Translations under genes and position numbers: made by a program
In this document: positions 39,801 to 48,415 of the stretch, in pieces
Layout: each line of letters starts with the position of its first letter
Position numbering within the stretch: position 1 is the first letter of the stretch
Source: Lachnospiraceae bacterium
Lineage (GTDB): Bacteria; Bacillota; Clostridia; Lachnospirales; Lachnospiraceae
NCBI GenBank assembly: GCA_016288005.1
Contig: JAEEXY010000016.1
Coordinates: 1-49,601, forward strand
Reading direction: 5' to 3'
DNA length: 49,601 nucleotides
The notes under the pieces: generated by a model
Told to the model about the DNA's origin: nothing
Database searches by the model: none
Seen by the model: only the letters and a program-made list of their open reading frames with translations

Positions 39801-41126
39801 TCAGTCCCAAAGCTTCATGACATGCCCGAGCGCGTCTTTGTTGCGGTCCGCGACCATGTCGGCATAGTCGAAGAATATAAATCCGTCTGTTTTTCCTGTA
39901 TCACGCGCCATAGTGATCATATTGGCGAGAGTGAACTGATTGTACCATTCCGAATCGTATCCCCATGAAGAGGAAACGGAGCTCTTTGTGTTCATCTTGT
40001 ATGCGGGCAGTCCGACATACAGCTTAACTGAATCGCAGGTAAGAGCATCCTCCCATTTGAGAAGAGTCTCATAGTAGGGATAGGTGTTCTGTGTGTTGAA
40101 GCTCCAGTAGAGCTGCGGGCAGATGTAATCGATGTAGCCCGGCTTGCTCATCCAGGTCTCGTAATCAACGTACCAGCGGAAATAATCGTCATGATAGTAA
40201 TCGATGAATCCGCCGGGACTGATGCCGAAAATACAGTCGGGATCGATGCTCTTTATCGCGCTGTAGACCTCTTTGACGAGGGTATTGACGTTATTCTTGC
40301 GCCATTTCTCGATAGGCATCACGGATTTGCCGGCCTCGGTCCTCTTTTTGACGTAGGCGTTGTATTCCGGAGCGTCAAATATGGTCTGGTAGGTCTCTTT
40401 TGTAAATGCCGGATAGAAATAATCGTCGAAATGAATGCCGTCCACGTCGTAATTCTCGACGATCTCCCTGACTCCGTTGACAATAAGCTTGCGGACCTCG
40501 GCGATCGCGGGATTATAGTAGAGCTGGGCCTGATAAGCGATGACGCGCCGGTCGTCCGAGGTTTTCTTGTTGCTCAGCCATTTGCGCGCGGGGTTTTTCT
40601 TCGAGAGAAGCCTCTTCGCCAGCAGAGTTTTTTGCATCAGCGGAGTAGCGGTCTTCTCCTCCTCGGTGAGGGTGTACTTCGGGGTAATGCGGTAAGGGTT
40701 CAGCCACGCGTGGAGCTTCAGTCCGCGCTCGTGCGCCTCCTCGACCATGATCGCGAGCGGGTCGTATCCGGGGTCCACGCCCTGCTTGCCCGATGCGTAG
40801 AACGACCAGGGGAAATAAGCGGACTTATACATCGCGTCGCTGAAGGGGCGGACGTGCACTACCACCGCGTTCATGCCCAGAGCGACCGCGTTGTCGAATA
40901 TCTCGTTGACATATTTGGTAAAATCCGCGGCATTTGTATAATGGGACGTCCCGAAATCGTAGTAAGCGACCCAGACCGCCCTGAACTCCTCATAGATATC
41001 AGAAGAAGAGCCCTGTTCGGCTGTTTTTGCTGCGACCGGACGGACTCCGAACGCCTCACCGGCAGAACCCGCAAAAAGCGCAAGAACGCAGATAAGGCAG
41101 ATAATCTTTTTCCAATCTATAGTCAT
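39801..41126 (-). CDS. GHL10/DUF187-type secreted glycosidase-like protein
   Basis: A 441-residue exported protein. A signal peptide covers about residues 1-34. The TIM-barrel-like GHL10 (DUF187) domain follows: EFRAVWVAYYDF near the start, GMNAVVVHVRPFSDAMY, GLKLHAWLNPYRI, VDGIHFDDYFYP with the acidic pair, and IDYICPQLYWSF. This family sits near glycosidases such as GH13-related enzymes and divisome or spore-wall proteins like DigH, which cleaves denuded peptidoglycan in E. coli, so a cell-wall glycan substrate is plausible. The start at 41126 has AAAGGTGA upstream; an earlier in-frame TTG coincides with the -35 box. Glycerate kinase follows 16 bases later. Confidence 0.88.
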   Translation of the reverse strand: MTIDWKKIICLICVLALFAGSAGEAFGVRPVAAKTAEQGSSSDIYEEFRAVWVAYYDFGTSHYTNAADFTKYVNEIFDNAVALGMNAVVVHVRPFSDAMYKSAYFPWSFYASGKQGVDPGYDPLAIMVEEAHERGLKLHAWLNPYRITPKYTLTEEEKTATPLMQKTLLAKRLLSKKNPARKWLSNKKTSDDRRVIAYQAQLYYNPAIAEVRKLIVNGVREIVENYDVDGIHFDDYFYPAFTKETYQTIFDAPEYNAYVKKRTEAGKSVMPIEKWRKNNVNTLVKEVYSAIKSIDPDCIFGISPGGFIDYYHDDYFRWYVDYETWMSKPGYIDYICPQLYWSFNTQNTYPYYETLLKWEDALTCDSVKLYVGLPAYKMNTKSSVSSSWGYDSEWYNQFTLANMITMARDTGKTDGFIFFDYADMVADRNKDALGHVMKLWD

Positions 41127-41160
41127 ACAAACTTCACCTTTTGCAAAATTTATATATCCA

Positions 41161-41189
41161 TTTTTATTTATATCATAAAGAATTGTCAA
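41161..41189 (-). promoter_or_regulatory. Candidate promoter for the GHL10-glycerate kinase operon
   Basis: On the minus strand a perfect TTGACA (41189-41184), 17 bases, then TAAAAA (41166-41161) in a very AT-rich leader. The -10 is imperfect. Confidence 0.52.
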
Positions 41190-41243
41190 ATGATAGTCAT
41201 ATAGTGCGCCCCGGAGAATAATTCGTGCGGAAAATGAGATCGT

Positions 41244-42467
41244 TCAGACGCCGAGCAACTCCATGATCCTTTCGGCGGAGCGGCCGTCGGTGTATGAGAA
41301 TGAGTCTGCGAGAAAAGATTCGCATGCATCGGTCGTTTCGGAAACTGTAGTCCTCCCGGACCGCAGGGTCGCGGACAGAGCGTCAAGAAGTTCCTCCCTG
41401 CGGGTATAGACGGGCCCCGGAACATATCCGCGGTAATCCCTGTAAAAGCCGCGATCGCTCCCCTCGAAGCGGTCGAGATCGTAAGCGTAGAAATACATCG
41501 GACGGCGCAGCAGGGAATACTCGAAAATGATCGAGGAATAGTCGGTGATAAGGACGTCTGCGGCGCCGAGCAGAGTGTTGAGACCCGAGAAATGCGTCAG
41601 GTCGAGGATACGGGTATTTGCTGCCGTCGGGGAGGCAATCCCGTTGCTCAGCTCACGTGACGAAGTACCCGTCGATCCCGCCACAGATACATCCGCACCG
41701 GATCCCGGATTGCCCGCGAGCCTCGACGATACATACGGATGCAGGCGCAGTCCGAGGATCGAATCTTTAGGCATGCGTGCGGAAAAATCGCGCGCAAAAT
41801 CGCCGATCATGCGGATCTGCTCGTCTTCGTTGTCCTCATCGTCACGGAAGGTCGGGGCATAGAGCACCAGTCTGCGTCCTTTTGCCGCAGGGTATTTTTC
41901 CTCAAAACGCGCGCGCGCAGCCTCAGCGAATCCGGGCGCGAAAAATGCGTCGGAGCGGGGCAGTCCGAGCACACGTATCCTGTCTTCGGGCACACCGAAG
42001 CACCCCGCATATATGCTCTTTGTCGCGGGGGAGCTGACGATCAGATGCGAGATGTTGCGGCCGCAGCGGGCTTCGAGGTCTTTGAGGCGGCCGGTCGTTA
42101 CATCCTGGCCGAACTTTTTTATCGTGCCGGTGCCGTGCCAGAGCTGGGTCAGGGTGCTGCCTTTGCGGAGCTTTAAGCATGACAGGGGCAGAAAAGTATT
42201 GTCGAGAAAAATAAAGCGGCTGCGCGCGAGACGGTATGCGGACCTGAAAATAAATCCGGCGCCTGCTGCCTCCGCGCGGGTAAGCGCGTCACACCTGTAG
42301 CCTCGGGCCTCAAGTTTGGCTTTCATCACGCCGCAGTTGCCCTCGCCGGAGCTGTCGTGGGTCATAACGAAGTAAGCCCTGTTCCCGTCGACCGGGAGCA
42401 GGGAAAATATCCGGTATAAGAGGCCGTAGAGCCTGTAACCCGCCATTTTCTTGACTTCTGTTTTCAC
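41244..42467 (-). CDS. CDP-glycerol glycerophosphotransferase family protein
   Basis: A 407-residue TagB/TagF-like transferase, which adds glycerol-phosphate (or a related polyol-phosphate) to teichoic-acid or other surface polymers on the cytoplasmic face. Key motifs are QLWHGTGTIKKFG with the catalytic-region histidine, SPATKSIYAGCFG, GLPRSDAF, LYAPTFRDD, LRLHPYV and ITDYSSIIFEYSLL. Near residues 255-285 a Ser/Thr/Gly/Ala-rich loop interrupts the fold. The start is most likely a GTG at 42467, five bases after AAGGAG. It is a single transferase without other teichoic genes nearby, so its polymer is uncertain. Confidence 0.88.
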   Translation of the reverse strand: MKTEVKKMAGYRLYGLLYRIFSLLPVDGNRAYFVMTHDSSGEGNCGVMKAKLEARGYRCDALTRAEAAGAGFIFRSAYRLARSRFIFLDNTFLPLSCLKLRKGSTLTQLWHGTGTIKKFGQDVTTGRLKDLEARCGRNISHLIVSSPATKSIYAGCFGVPEDRIRVLGLPRSDAFFAPGFAEAARARFEEKYPAAKGRRLVLYAPTFRDDEDNEDEQIRMIGDFARDFSARMPKDSILGLRLHPYVSSRLAGNPGSGADVSVAGSTGTSSRELSNGIASPTAANTRILDLTHFSGLNTLLGAADVLITDYSSIIFEYSLLRRPMYFYAYDLDRFEGSDRGFYRDYRGYVPGPVYTRREELLDALSATLRSGRTTVSETTDACESFLADSFSYTDGRSAERIMELLGV

Positions 42468-42530
42468 GCCGTCTCCTTCTGAGCTGCCTGTTCTATCGGC
42501 ATCCTGCGGGCACTTGCGCACCCGGGCAAC

Positions 42531-43019
42531 TTACGATCCTTTCTTCCGTCCCGACTCGATCAGCTCTTTTTCGAACGCCTCGGGATTTTTGAGATAATAA
42601 TCCTGATGGTACTCCTCTGCCTCATAGAAGCTCTTGAAGGGCTCGAGCGCGATGTGTACTTCTTTTCCCGATTCTGCGGCCAGACTCTCAATGCGGCTCT
42701 GAGCCAGGGCGCGCTCCTCCTCACAGGTATAGTAGATCGCGAGGGTATAGGAAAAACCCTTGTCTATGAACTGGCCCTCTCCGTCGAACGGATCGACATT
42801 GGCCAGAAATATGTCAAGCAGAAAATCGTATGTAACCTTCGCGGGATCGTATTCGAGCATGATGGTCTCGCGATGGCCCGTTTTCTGCGCCTTTACATCA
42901 GCATACGTCGGGTTCGGCTCATCGCCTCCCGAATAGCCGCAGACGACTTTGTCCACTCCGTACATTTTGTAGATCGGCGTGACGCACCAGAAGCATCCGC
43001 CGGCAAAATAAGCTTTCAT
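42531..43019 (-). CDS. msrA: Peptide methionine sulfoxide reductase A
   Basis: A 162-residue repair enzyme that reduces methionine-S-sulfoxide. The active-site motif GCFWC is at residues 8-12. VVCGYSGGDEPNPTYADV, GHRETIMLEYDP and EEYHQDYYLKNP follow. The usual second cysteine region at the very C-terminus is not obvious, as in some clostridial MsrA. The ATG at 43019 has GGAGGAAACAA upstream; the frame continues open upstream without conserved content. It lies between the oxidoreductase (55 bases upstream) and the transferase (63 bases downstream), perhaps in one transcript. Its presence beside rubrerythrin-type genes fits oxidative-stress defence in an anaerobe. Confidence 0.93.
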   Translation of the reverse strand: MKAYFAGGCFWCVTPIYKMYGVDKVVCGYSGGDEPNPTYADVKAQKTGHRETIMLEYDPAKVTYDFLLDIFLANVDPFDGEGQFIDKGFSYTLAIYYTCEEERALAQSRIESLAAESGKEVHIALEPFKSFYEAEEYHQDYYLKNPEAFEKELIESGRKKGS

Positions 43020-43074
43020 TTGTTTCCTCCAAGGATTTGGCCGATCGTTGGCAGATCGCCATCGGACAGGCATC

Positions 43075-44145
43075 TTACTGCTTTGCGCGTACCGCCGCAG
43101 CTGCACATTTATGCGGCATGCCGGGCCCGTACTGGCAGCGCGGGCAGTCAAAGCATTTGACATACGGTTTGTCCCCGAGCACAGCCTCGCAGAACGCGGG
43201 GTCGGCGAGGATCGCGCGGCCTAAGTCAACTGTATCGACGAGGTCGTTTTCTATAAGGTATCGCACCTGTCCGGGCTCAAATATGCTGTTTACGCAGGAT
43301 ACGGGCACGCGTCCCTTAAAATGCTCATGGAAGCGCACTCCGAGCGAACAGACAGCGTTATAGGGTCCGTCGGGCTCGGTGACCGTCGGGTCGTTCCATT
43401 CTATGCCTGTAGAAACCTGCAGATAATCGCAGCCTGCCTTTACATATTCCTCCGCTACGGCTATCGCTGTCGCAACATCCGGCTCGATACCGGGCGTCCT
43501 TATCGAAATGATAAAATCCTCTCCGCAGCGCTCGCGTATCATGCGGATGATCTCCGCTCCGAAACGCGCGCGGTTCTCATCGCTGCCGCCGTACTCATCG
43601 GTACGCAGATTCGTTTTTTTCGAGATGAACTGGTTGATCAGATAGCTGTGGCAGCCGTGGAGCTGCACTCCGTCATAGCCCGCCTTTTTCGCGCGTTCCG
43701 CCGCATCGGCAAAGAGCTCCTGCATATGTTTGATCTCGTCTATGGTCATGGCTTTTGAGAGCGCCTCCGGATCACGCAGCGGCACTGCGGAAGGCCCGAT
43801 CGCGGGTCCCATCTCCGGACGTGTCGTGATGCCTGTGTGGTTCAGCTGGATGATAACAACTGCGCCGTGCTCATGACAGGCATCGGTTATCGCGCGGTGT
43901 CCGGGGATCTGTTCGTCCTCCCACAGACCCATGTGTATCGGCCCGAAGCGTCCGTCGGGCGAGACCGCCGTAGCTTCGACGCAGATCAGGCCGCAGCCGT
44001 GCGCCGCGCGCTCGCGGTAATGCTCGATATGCAGATCCGTAGCCTTGCCGTCGGCGCCTGCGTAATCAAACTTGACCGTAGGTGCCATGGTCAGGCGGTT
44101 TTTGATCGTTTTATTGCGGATGGTGATGGGGTCAGAAACTCTCAT
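43075..44145 (-). CDS. Old-yellow-enzyme family NADH:flavin oxidoreductase
   Basis: A 356-residue FMN-dependent TIM-barrel enzyme. Markers are NRLTMAPTVKF, VEATAVSPDGRFGP, VIIQLNHTG, the substrate/hydride region GYDGVQLHGCHSYLINQFISKKTNLRTDEYGGS (split here only for description: LHGCHSYLINQF and RTDEYGGS), VSTGIEW and VDTVDLGRAILADP. The C-terminus holds CFDCPRC and a further cysteine near KCAAAA, reminiscent of the iron-sulfur site in dienoyl-CoA-reductase relatives, but the second (FAD/NAD) half of those enzymes is absent. It could reduce enones, bile-acid-like or other electrophiles; the substrate is not readable. GGAGGAGG precedes the ATG at 44145. Confidence 0.9.
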   Translation of the reverse strand: MRVSDPITIRNKTIKNRLTMAPTVKFDYAGADGKATDLHIEHYRERAAHGCGLICVEATAVSPDGRFGPIHMGLWEDEQIPGHRAITDACHEHGAVVIIQLNHTGITTRPEMGPAIGPSAVPLRDPEALSKAMTIDEIKHMQELFADAAERAKKAGYDGVQLHGCHSYLINQFISKKTNLRTDEYGGSDENRARFGAEIIRMIRERCGEDFIISIRTPGIEPDVATAIAVAEEYVKAGCDYLQVSTGIEWNDPTVTEPDGPYNAVCSLGVRFHEHFKGRVPVSCVNSIFEPGQVRYLIENDLVDTVDLGRAILADPAFCEAVLGDKPYVKCFDCPRCQYGPGMPHKCAAAAVRAKQ

Positions 44146-44224
44146 ATAGCCTCCTCCAAAGCGGTTGCCCGTATGCATGATAAATACTACGAGAAGTGTA
44201 TCATAAGAACGCGTGAAATGCAAA

Positions 44225-44247
44225 GAGCGCCATCAATCGTGGCGCTC
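44225..44247 (-). terminator. Terminator hairpin overlapping the phosphatase stop codon
   Basis: GAGCGCCA (44225-44232) pairs with TGGCGCTC (44240-44247); the seven-base loop contains the stop codon of the histidine phosphatase gene. The minus-strand tail TTTGCATTT is a weak T-tract. Confidence 0.6.
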
Positions 44248-44967
44248 ATCGGTATTCTTCCAGCATTCGCAGAACCTGGCCGCAAAAGACGGCTCGGTTG
44301 AAGCCGCGTACAGGTGACCGGTGTCACCTATCGAGGTGGCTCTGAAATAGGCCTCGCCCTCGCGGCGCTCCTCGGTCACTACGGTGGTGACGGAGGTCGG
44401 TGCGCAACAGGTTCCCTGCCACAGTACCATCGGGGAGACATTGATCAGGTGTGAGAGGCACACGCAGGTCAGTCCGAAGTGACAGAAGAAAACCAGTGTA
44501 TCGTTGTTGGGGCGGACGGCGCGGTACATGCGTCCGTCACGCTCGTAGCCGTTTTTGGCGAGCAGTTCGTCGAGCGATGCGCATACACGGTCGTATTCCT
44601 CGCGAACGGAGCCTGCCGCCATCTCGGGCACATCGCCCCAGCGGTCGGCGTCAAAGAGCTCGGGCCGTGAGCAGAAATCCTTCGGCAGCCAGTCCCAGCA
44701 TACCGAATCGCGCTCGGGGCGGTCGGGCCGTTTGATGACCGGAGGGCAGAACTCGCGCAGCCAGGGGAGTTCCACGGGTTTGATGCCCGTGCCTGCCAGT
44801 CCCAGCTCTGCCGTCTCCTTCGCCCTGCCGAGCGGTGAAACAAAGCATTGATCTATCTTCATGCCTTTCACGCGCGGATTGAGGAGCTGTGCCTCCCGCG
44901 CGCCCGTTGCGGTGAGACCGTCATGATCGTAATCGGGGTCTCCGTGTCTGATGAAAATCAGTTTCAT
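44233..44967 (-). CDS. Histidine phosphatase superfamily protein
   Basis: A 244-residue phosphatase with the RHG signature in LIFIRHGDPDYDHDG, SPLGRAKETAEL and the second catalytic histidine in FFCHFG. The acidic residue pattern EFCPPV/REF is consistent with branch 1 members. The substrate may be a sugar phosphate, a nucleotide or a cofactor phosphate; nothing in the neighbourhood fixes it. The protein is longer than phosphoglycerate-mutase-like broad phosphatases because of an insertion around residues 75-125 rich in Asp, Arg and Trp (RPDRPERDSVCWDWLPKD). A terminator overlaps its stop codon. The gap to CapA upstream is 86 bases, with no clear promoter. Confidence 0.88.
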   Translation of the reverse strand: MKLIFIRHGDPDYDHDGLTATGAREAQLLNPRVKGMKIDQCFVSPLGRAKETAELGLAGTGIKPVELPWLREFCPPVIKRPDRPERDSVCWDWLPKDFCSRPELFDADRWGDVPEMAAGSVREEYDRVCASLDELLAKNGYERDGRMYRAVRPNNDTLVFFCHFGLTCVCLSHLINVSPMVLWQGTCCAPTSVTTVVTEERREGEAYFRATSIGDTGHLYAASTEPSFAARFCECWKNTDERHD

Positions 44968-45053
44968 TTTTCTGTCCTATACACTGCTGCTCTGCAGCAG
45001 CTGATCCTTTCGGCATTTGTGATCAGTCGTACTTCTGTCCGGCGTAATAATGG

Positions 45054-46583
45054 TCAGTCATATACGCTCTTTGCGGTGCCGTCGCAGATGCTGTTGTACA
45101 GCTTCCAGAGCTTTTCGACCGTGATCGTGCCTGTACCGTGGGTGTAGTTAACCAGATGACCCTTGGCCATCTCCGCGGTGTAATCGGCGAGCCTGTAAAC
45201 GGTGAATCTGGTGTCGTTGCTGTTGAGGTGGTTGACCAGAGGCGTCAGCTCGGCCTTCTCGATCGTCACCTTACCGCCGGAAACCTTGATGCGCAGCTCC
45301 GCCATGCCCTCGAGCGTGCAGTTGGTGTCATGCGTGATAGCCATGTTCGCGCAGAAATTGCCGAGCGAATAGTAGCAGGGCACCTTTCTGCCGTCGGTCG
45401 CGGTGAGTGTTACCAGAGGCTCGAGCACGTGGGGATGCGCGCCGATGATGACGTCAGCGCCCCAGTTCGCCATTTTCTGCGCCAGTGTCTTCTGGCTCGA
45501 AACGGGCCTGTAATGGTATTCCTCGCCCCAGTGAGGCAGGACGATGACCACGTCCGCGATCTTCTTCGCGGCCTTGATCTCCTTCTCGATGAGGCTCTCC
45601 TTGAGGAGCTTAACGAGGTAGGATTTGCCTGACTCCAGCGCGAGGCCGTTGGTTCCGTAGGTATAGTTGAGGAACGCGATCTTAACGCCGTTGTATTCTC
45701 CGACGCATATCTTGTCGTAGTCGGCCTGCGACTCGTAGATCCCGGTCATCAGCACGCCGTGCTCGGCCTGTGATTTCCAGTATTTTACGGCGCCCAGGAT
45801 GCCTGAGGTACCGTTGTCGTTGGAATGGTTCGTAGCTGCCGTGATGACGTTGAATCCGGCCTTGACAACCGCGTCTCCGACCTGTAAGGGAGTACCGAAC
45901 CTCGGATACCCCTTCCACTTTGTTTTGTCTGAGGTCAGGATGGTCTCCTGGTTGATTATTTTGACATCCGCGTAGGAAATGTAGTCCTTGATCCCGGAGT
46001 AGACCATGTCGTAGTCTACCATGCCGTTCTCGGGCTTTCCCTTGGTATAGATCATGTAATCGTGATAGAGATTGTCGCCCACGGCGATGATATCCACGTA
46101 TTTTGCGTCCTTGACGGTGACTTTGCACTTGAGAGTCTTGCCGTCAACGGTCGCGGTGATCGTGGCCTTTCCGGGCGCATAAGCGATGAGTTTACCGTAT
46201 TTTGTGACCTTTACGATCTCGGGCTTTGAGGACTTCCACTTGAATTTGCCGAGCAGGCCGTCGACCCTTAACCTGTACTTCTGTCCGGTCTCAAGCGTCA
46301 GCTTGGTGGCGCTGAGCACGGGATCCGCCTCAGGTTCGGGCTCCGCATCGATCACGGTATCTTCCGCCGGTTCCGCCTCTGTATCCGTTCCCGCAGGTTC
46401 GTTATCTGCCGCGGGTTCACCAACGGGCTCCGTCTCTGTATCAGTTCCGGCAGTAACTCCGCCCGCGCCGTCCGCGGTCACGGGTGCCACGGACTCTTTT
46501 GCATGCAGGCGCACATCCGCCGTTCCCATGCCGATCAGGCATACAAATACAAGTAATCCCGCCAAAAAACGCTTAATCGCCAT
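45054..46583 (-). CDS. CapA-like protein with Ig-like (Big2) domain
   Basis: A 509-residue exported protein. A signal peptide (about 1-28) is followed by an acidic linker rich in Thr, Glu, Pro, Ala (TDTETEPVGEP, TDTEAEPAED), a bacterial Ig-like domain (about 88-155: LETGQKYRLRVDG, KPEIVKVTKYGKLIAYAPGKATITA) and a CapA/metallophosphatase-like domain (about 163-445) with VGDNLYHDYM, NQETIL, ATNHSNDNG, LPHWGEEYH and GAHPHVLEPL. CapA relatives take part in poly-gamma-glutamate capsule synthesis, but capBC partners are absent, so another role in surface metabolism is possible. It lies 13 bases after a TetR gene, in the same transcript. Confidence 0.88.
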   Translation of the reverse strand: MAIKRFLAGLLVFVCLIGMGTADVRLHAKESVAPVTADGAGGVTAGTDTETEPVGEPAADNEPAGTDTEAEPAEDTVIDAEPEPEADPVLSATKLTLETGQKYRLRVDGLLGKFKWKSSKPEIVKVTKYGKLIAYAPGKATITATVDGKTLKCKVTVKDAKYVDIIAVGDNLYHDYMIYTKGKPENGMVDYDMVYSGIKDYISYADVKIINQETILTSDKTKWKGYPRFGTPLQVGDAVVKAGFNVITAATNHSNDNGTSGILGAVKYWKSQAEHGVLMTGIYESQADYDKICVGEYNGVKIAFLNYTYGTNGLALESGKSYLVKLLKESLIEKEIKAAKKIADVVIVLPHWGEEYHYRPVSSQKTLAQKMANWGADVIIGAHPHVLEPLVTLTATDGRKVPCYYSLGNFCANMAITHDTNCTLEGMAELRIKVSGGKVTIEKAELTPLVNHLNSNDTRFTVYRLADYTAEMAKGHLVNYTHGTGTITVEKLWKLYNSICDGTAKSVYD

Positions 46584-46596
46584 CGTAAACCTCCCC

Positions 46597-47232
46597 TTAC
46601 AGCAGCATCTCTACCATCTCGTCAATGTATTCGTCGCACTGCTCGGAATCGTTCAGATCGATCCCGATGATCCCGGGAAGCGTGTCCTTGCGGATAAATG
46701 CCTCCCTGATCGATGAAGTGATCATAAATGCCTTGCGTCTCTGTTCGCTGACGCAGTGCTCGCGAAACTGCTGCTTCATTTTCTCGCTTATCCTGTCGTT
46801 GTTGAGCATAGCCTCGAGCTCCGCCTTGTCCGCCATGCTGTAAGCAAAAGCGTCGGTGAGCCTCGAGAAATAGTCCTCGCCGTTGCCCGAAGCGACATTT
46901 GTCTGGATGGCGGCACGTGCGACCGCCTCATTCTCCAGCATGAAATGCATCACGAACCTGGCTTCGCGCTTGGTCGCCTCGATGGAGCCGACCCTGCCTC
47001 CGTCCTCTTCGGGAGCATGTTTGAAATTGTCGAAAACAGTCTCCATCACGGGCGCGATGCACTCCTCGATCAAAATCTCCTTTGATCTGAAATAATGGTT
47101 TGTAAGACCCACACCTATGCCGGCGCGGTCGGCGATCATCCTGATCGTGACTCCGACCGTATCGCCGTTGCGCTCCTTGATCAGCGCGAGCGTGGTGTCC
47201 AGTATCTTCTCTTTTGTCTCAAGAGCACTCAT
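46597..47232 (-). CDS. TetR family transcriptional regulator
   Basis: A 211-residue repressor. The N-terminal helix-turn-helix spans about 24-46 (TIRMIADRAGIGVGLTNHYFRSKE), preceded by the usual ILDTTLALIKE helix. The C-terminal ligand domain is variable. AAGGAAGG precedes its start. It is the first gene of a two-gene unit with the CapA-like gene 13 bases downstream, so it may control its own operon or the adjacent polyamine transporter. I saw no clear palindrome in the 51-base region before it, apart from the potD terminator. Confidence 0.92.
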   Translation of the reverse strand: MSALETKEKILDTTLALIKERNGDTVGVTIRMIADRAGIGVGLTNHYFRSKEILIEECIAPVMETVFDNFKHAPEEDGGRVGSIEATKREARFVMHFMLENEAVARAAIQTNVASGNGEDYFSRLTDAFAYSMADKAELEAMLNNDRISEKMKQQFREHCVSEQRRKAFMITSSIREAFIRKDTLPGIIGIDLNDSEQCDEYIDEMVEMLL

Positions 47233-47267
47233 AAAAACCTTCCTTCGGTGCCTGTTATTATTCTAAA

Positions 47268-47286
47268 ATACCGAAGAACGGTATCA
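47268..47286 (-). terminator. Weak terminator at the potD stop codon
   Basis: ATACCG (47268-47273) pairs with CGGTAT (47279-47284) around a five-base loop, overlapping the potD stop codon. The minus-strand tail is TTTTAG. Confidence 0.5.
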
Positions 47287-48366
47287 GTGTGCTGCGGTTA
47301 CTTTGATCCAGAGTCCGGAAAGGGTTTTTCTGAGCTTCTCGTCGTCGTGATAGATCTCGTCGAGCGCGTAATCTCTGGGATAATATGCCTCGTTGCCTTC
47401 GAACTCTCCGCCCTCCGCGGTCATCTCGTCGAGGATGTTGCCGTTGGGAGAAGCGTAGCATACAGCCTCGGTGTTGTCGCGGCTGATGTCGTCCGAAAGA
47501 ACGAAATTGATGAACTCATGCGCGAGCTTGGGGTTCTCAGCGTTTGCGGGGATTACCATCGCGTCGTACCATCTGTTGGTTCCGGAAGCGGGTGTGTAGT
47601 AGCCCATGTCCTCATTCTCCGAGAGGATGGTAACCGCGTCGCCGCTGTAAACTACCGCGAGGTCCTTGGTGCCGTTGATCATGCCGTCGATAACCTGGTC
47701 GGTAACGAATACGGGATCGGTAGCCTTCTTCATATCGAGAAGCCACTCATACTCAGCGTTGATCTCAGCCTCGTCGCTGCTGTTTGCCGAGTAGCCGAGC
47801 TGCTTTGCGGCGATCATGAAACCGTCGCGCTCGGAATCATAGAAATATGCTTTGCCGGCGTACTTGCTGTCGCGGAAAATGTCCCAGCCCTTGCTCTCAA
47901 GCTCGGAAAGCGGCACATTGTTCTTGTTGTAAACGATACCTACTGTGCCCCAGAAATAGGGAACTGAGTAGGAATTGTCGCTGTCGTATGCTGCATTTAA
48001 AACTTCCGAAGCCAGATTCTTCATGTTGGGGATCAGGTTCTTGTCGATCTTCTGAAGCTGCTCCTCCTTGATAAGACGCTCGATCATGTAGTCCGAAGGG
48101 ATCAGGATGTCGTAGGACTCGCCTGCGCTGAACTTCGTGTACATCATCTCATTTGAATCAAAAAGCTCGGGAATAACGGTAACGCCGAATTCCTTTTCAA
48201 AATCGGGAATAAGATTATCGGCAATATATTCTCCGGGCATAAATACCTTCAGGACATCCGAACCGTATTTCTCCTTGGCGTCCCCACCCTTTTTCGAGCA
48301 GCCTGCTGCCGAAATGCACATTACAATGATCAGCGCAACAGCTGCGATCCTCTTAAAATTCTTCAT
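47284..48366 (-). CDS. potD: Polyamine ABC transporter substrate-binding lipoprotein
   Basis: A 360-residue extracellular solute-binding protein. A lipoprotein signal peptide ends at the lipobox SAAGC (Cys23). The mature part shows PotD/PotF-type features: VLKVFMPGEYI, NLIPDFEKEFGVTVIPELFDSNEM, YDILIPSDYMIERL, SVPYFWGTVGIVYNKN, and the C-terminal PANAENPKLAHEFINFVLSDD. It should bind spermidine or putrescine and feed the membrane subunits encoded just upstream (PotC, PotB). The distance to potC is 49 bases, with AGGAGG before the start. It is the last gene of the leftward pot operon. Confidence 0.92.
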   Translation of the reverse strand: MKNFKRIAAVALIIVMCISAAGCSKKGGDAKEKYGSDVLKVFMPGEYIADNLIPDFEKEFGVTVIPELFDSNEMMYTKFSAGESYDILIPSDYMIERLIKEEQLQKIDKNLIPNMKNLASEVLNAAYDSDNSYSVPYFWGTVGIVYNKNNVPLSELESKGWDIFRDSKYAGKAYFYDSERDGFMIAAKQLGYSANSSDEAEINAEYEWLLDMKKATDPVFVTDQVIDGMINGTKDLAVVYSGDAVTILSENEDMGYYTPASGTNRWYDAMVIPANAENPKLAHEFINFVLSDDISRDNTEAVCYASPNGNILDEMTAEGGEFEGNEAYYPRDYALDEIYHDDEKLRKTLSGLWIKVTAAH

Positions 48367-48415
48367 AACTCTACTTTCCTCCTATAATCTAAAAACATAA
48401 CGGTCATTCCGCAGT

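Noticed and set aside
40191..41204. Long plus-strand frame opposite the GHL10 gene
   Set aside because: Antisense shadow; the minus-strand frame has a signal peptide and clear domain motifs.
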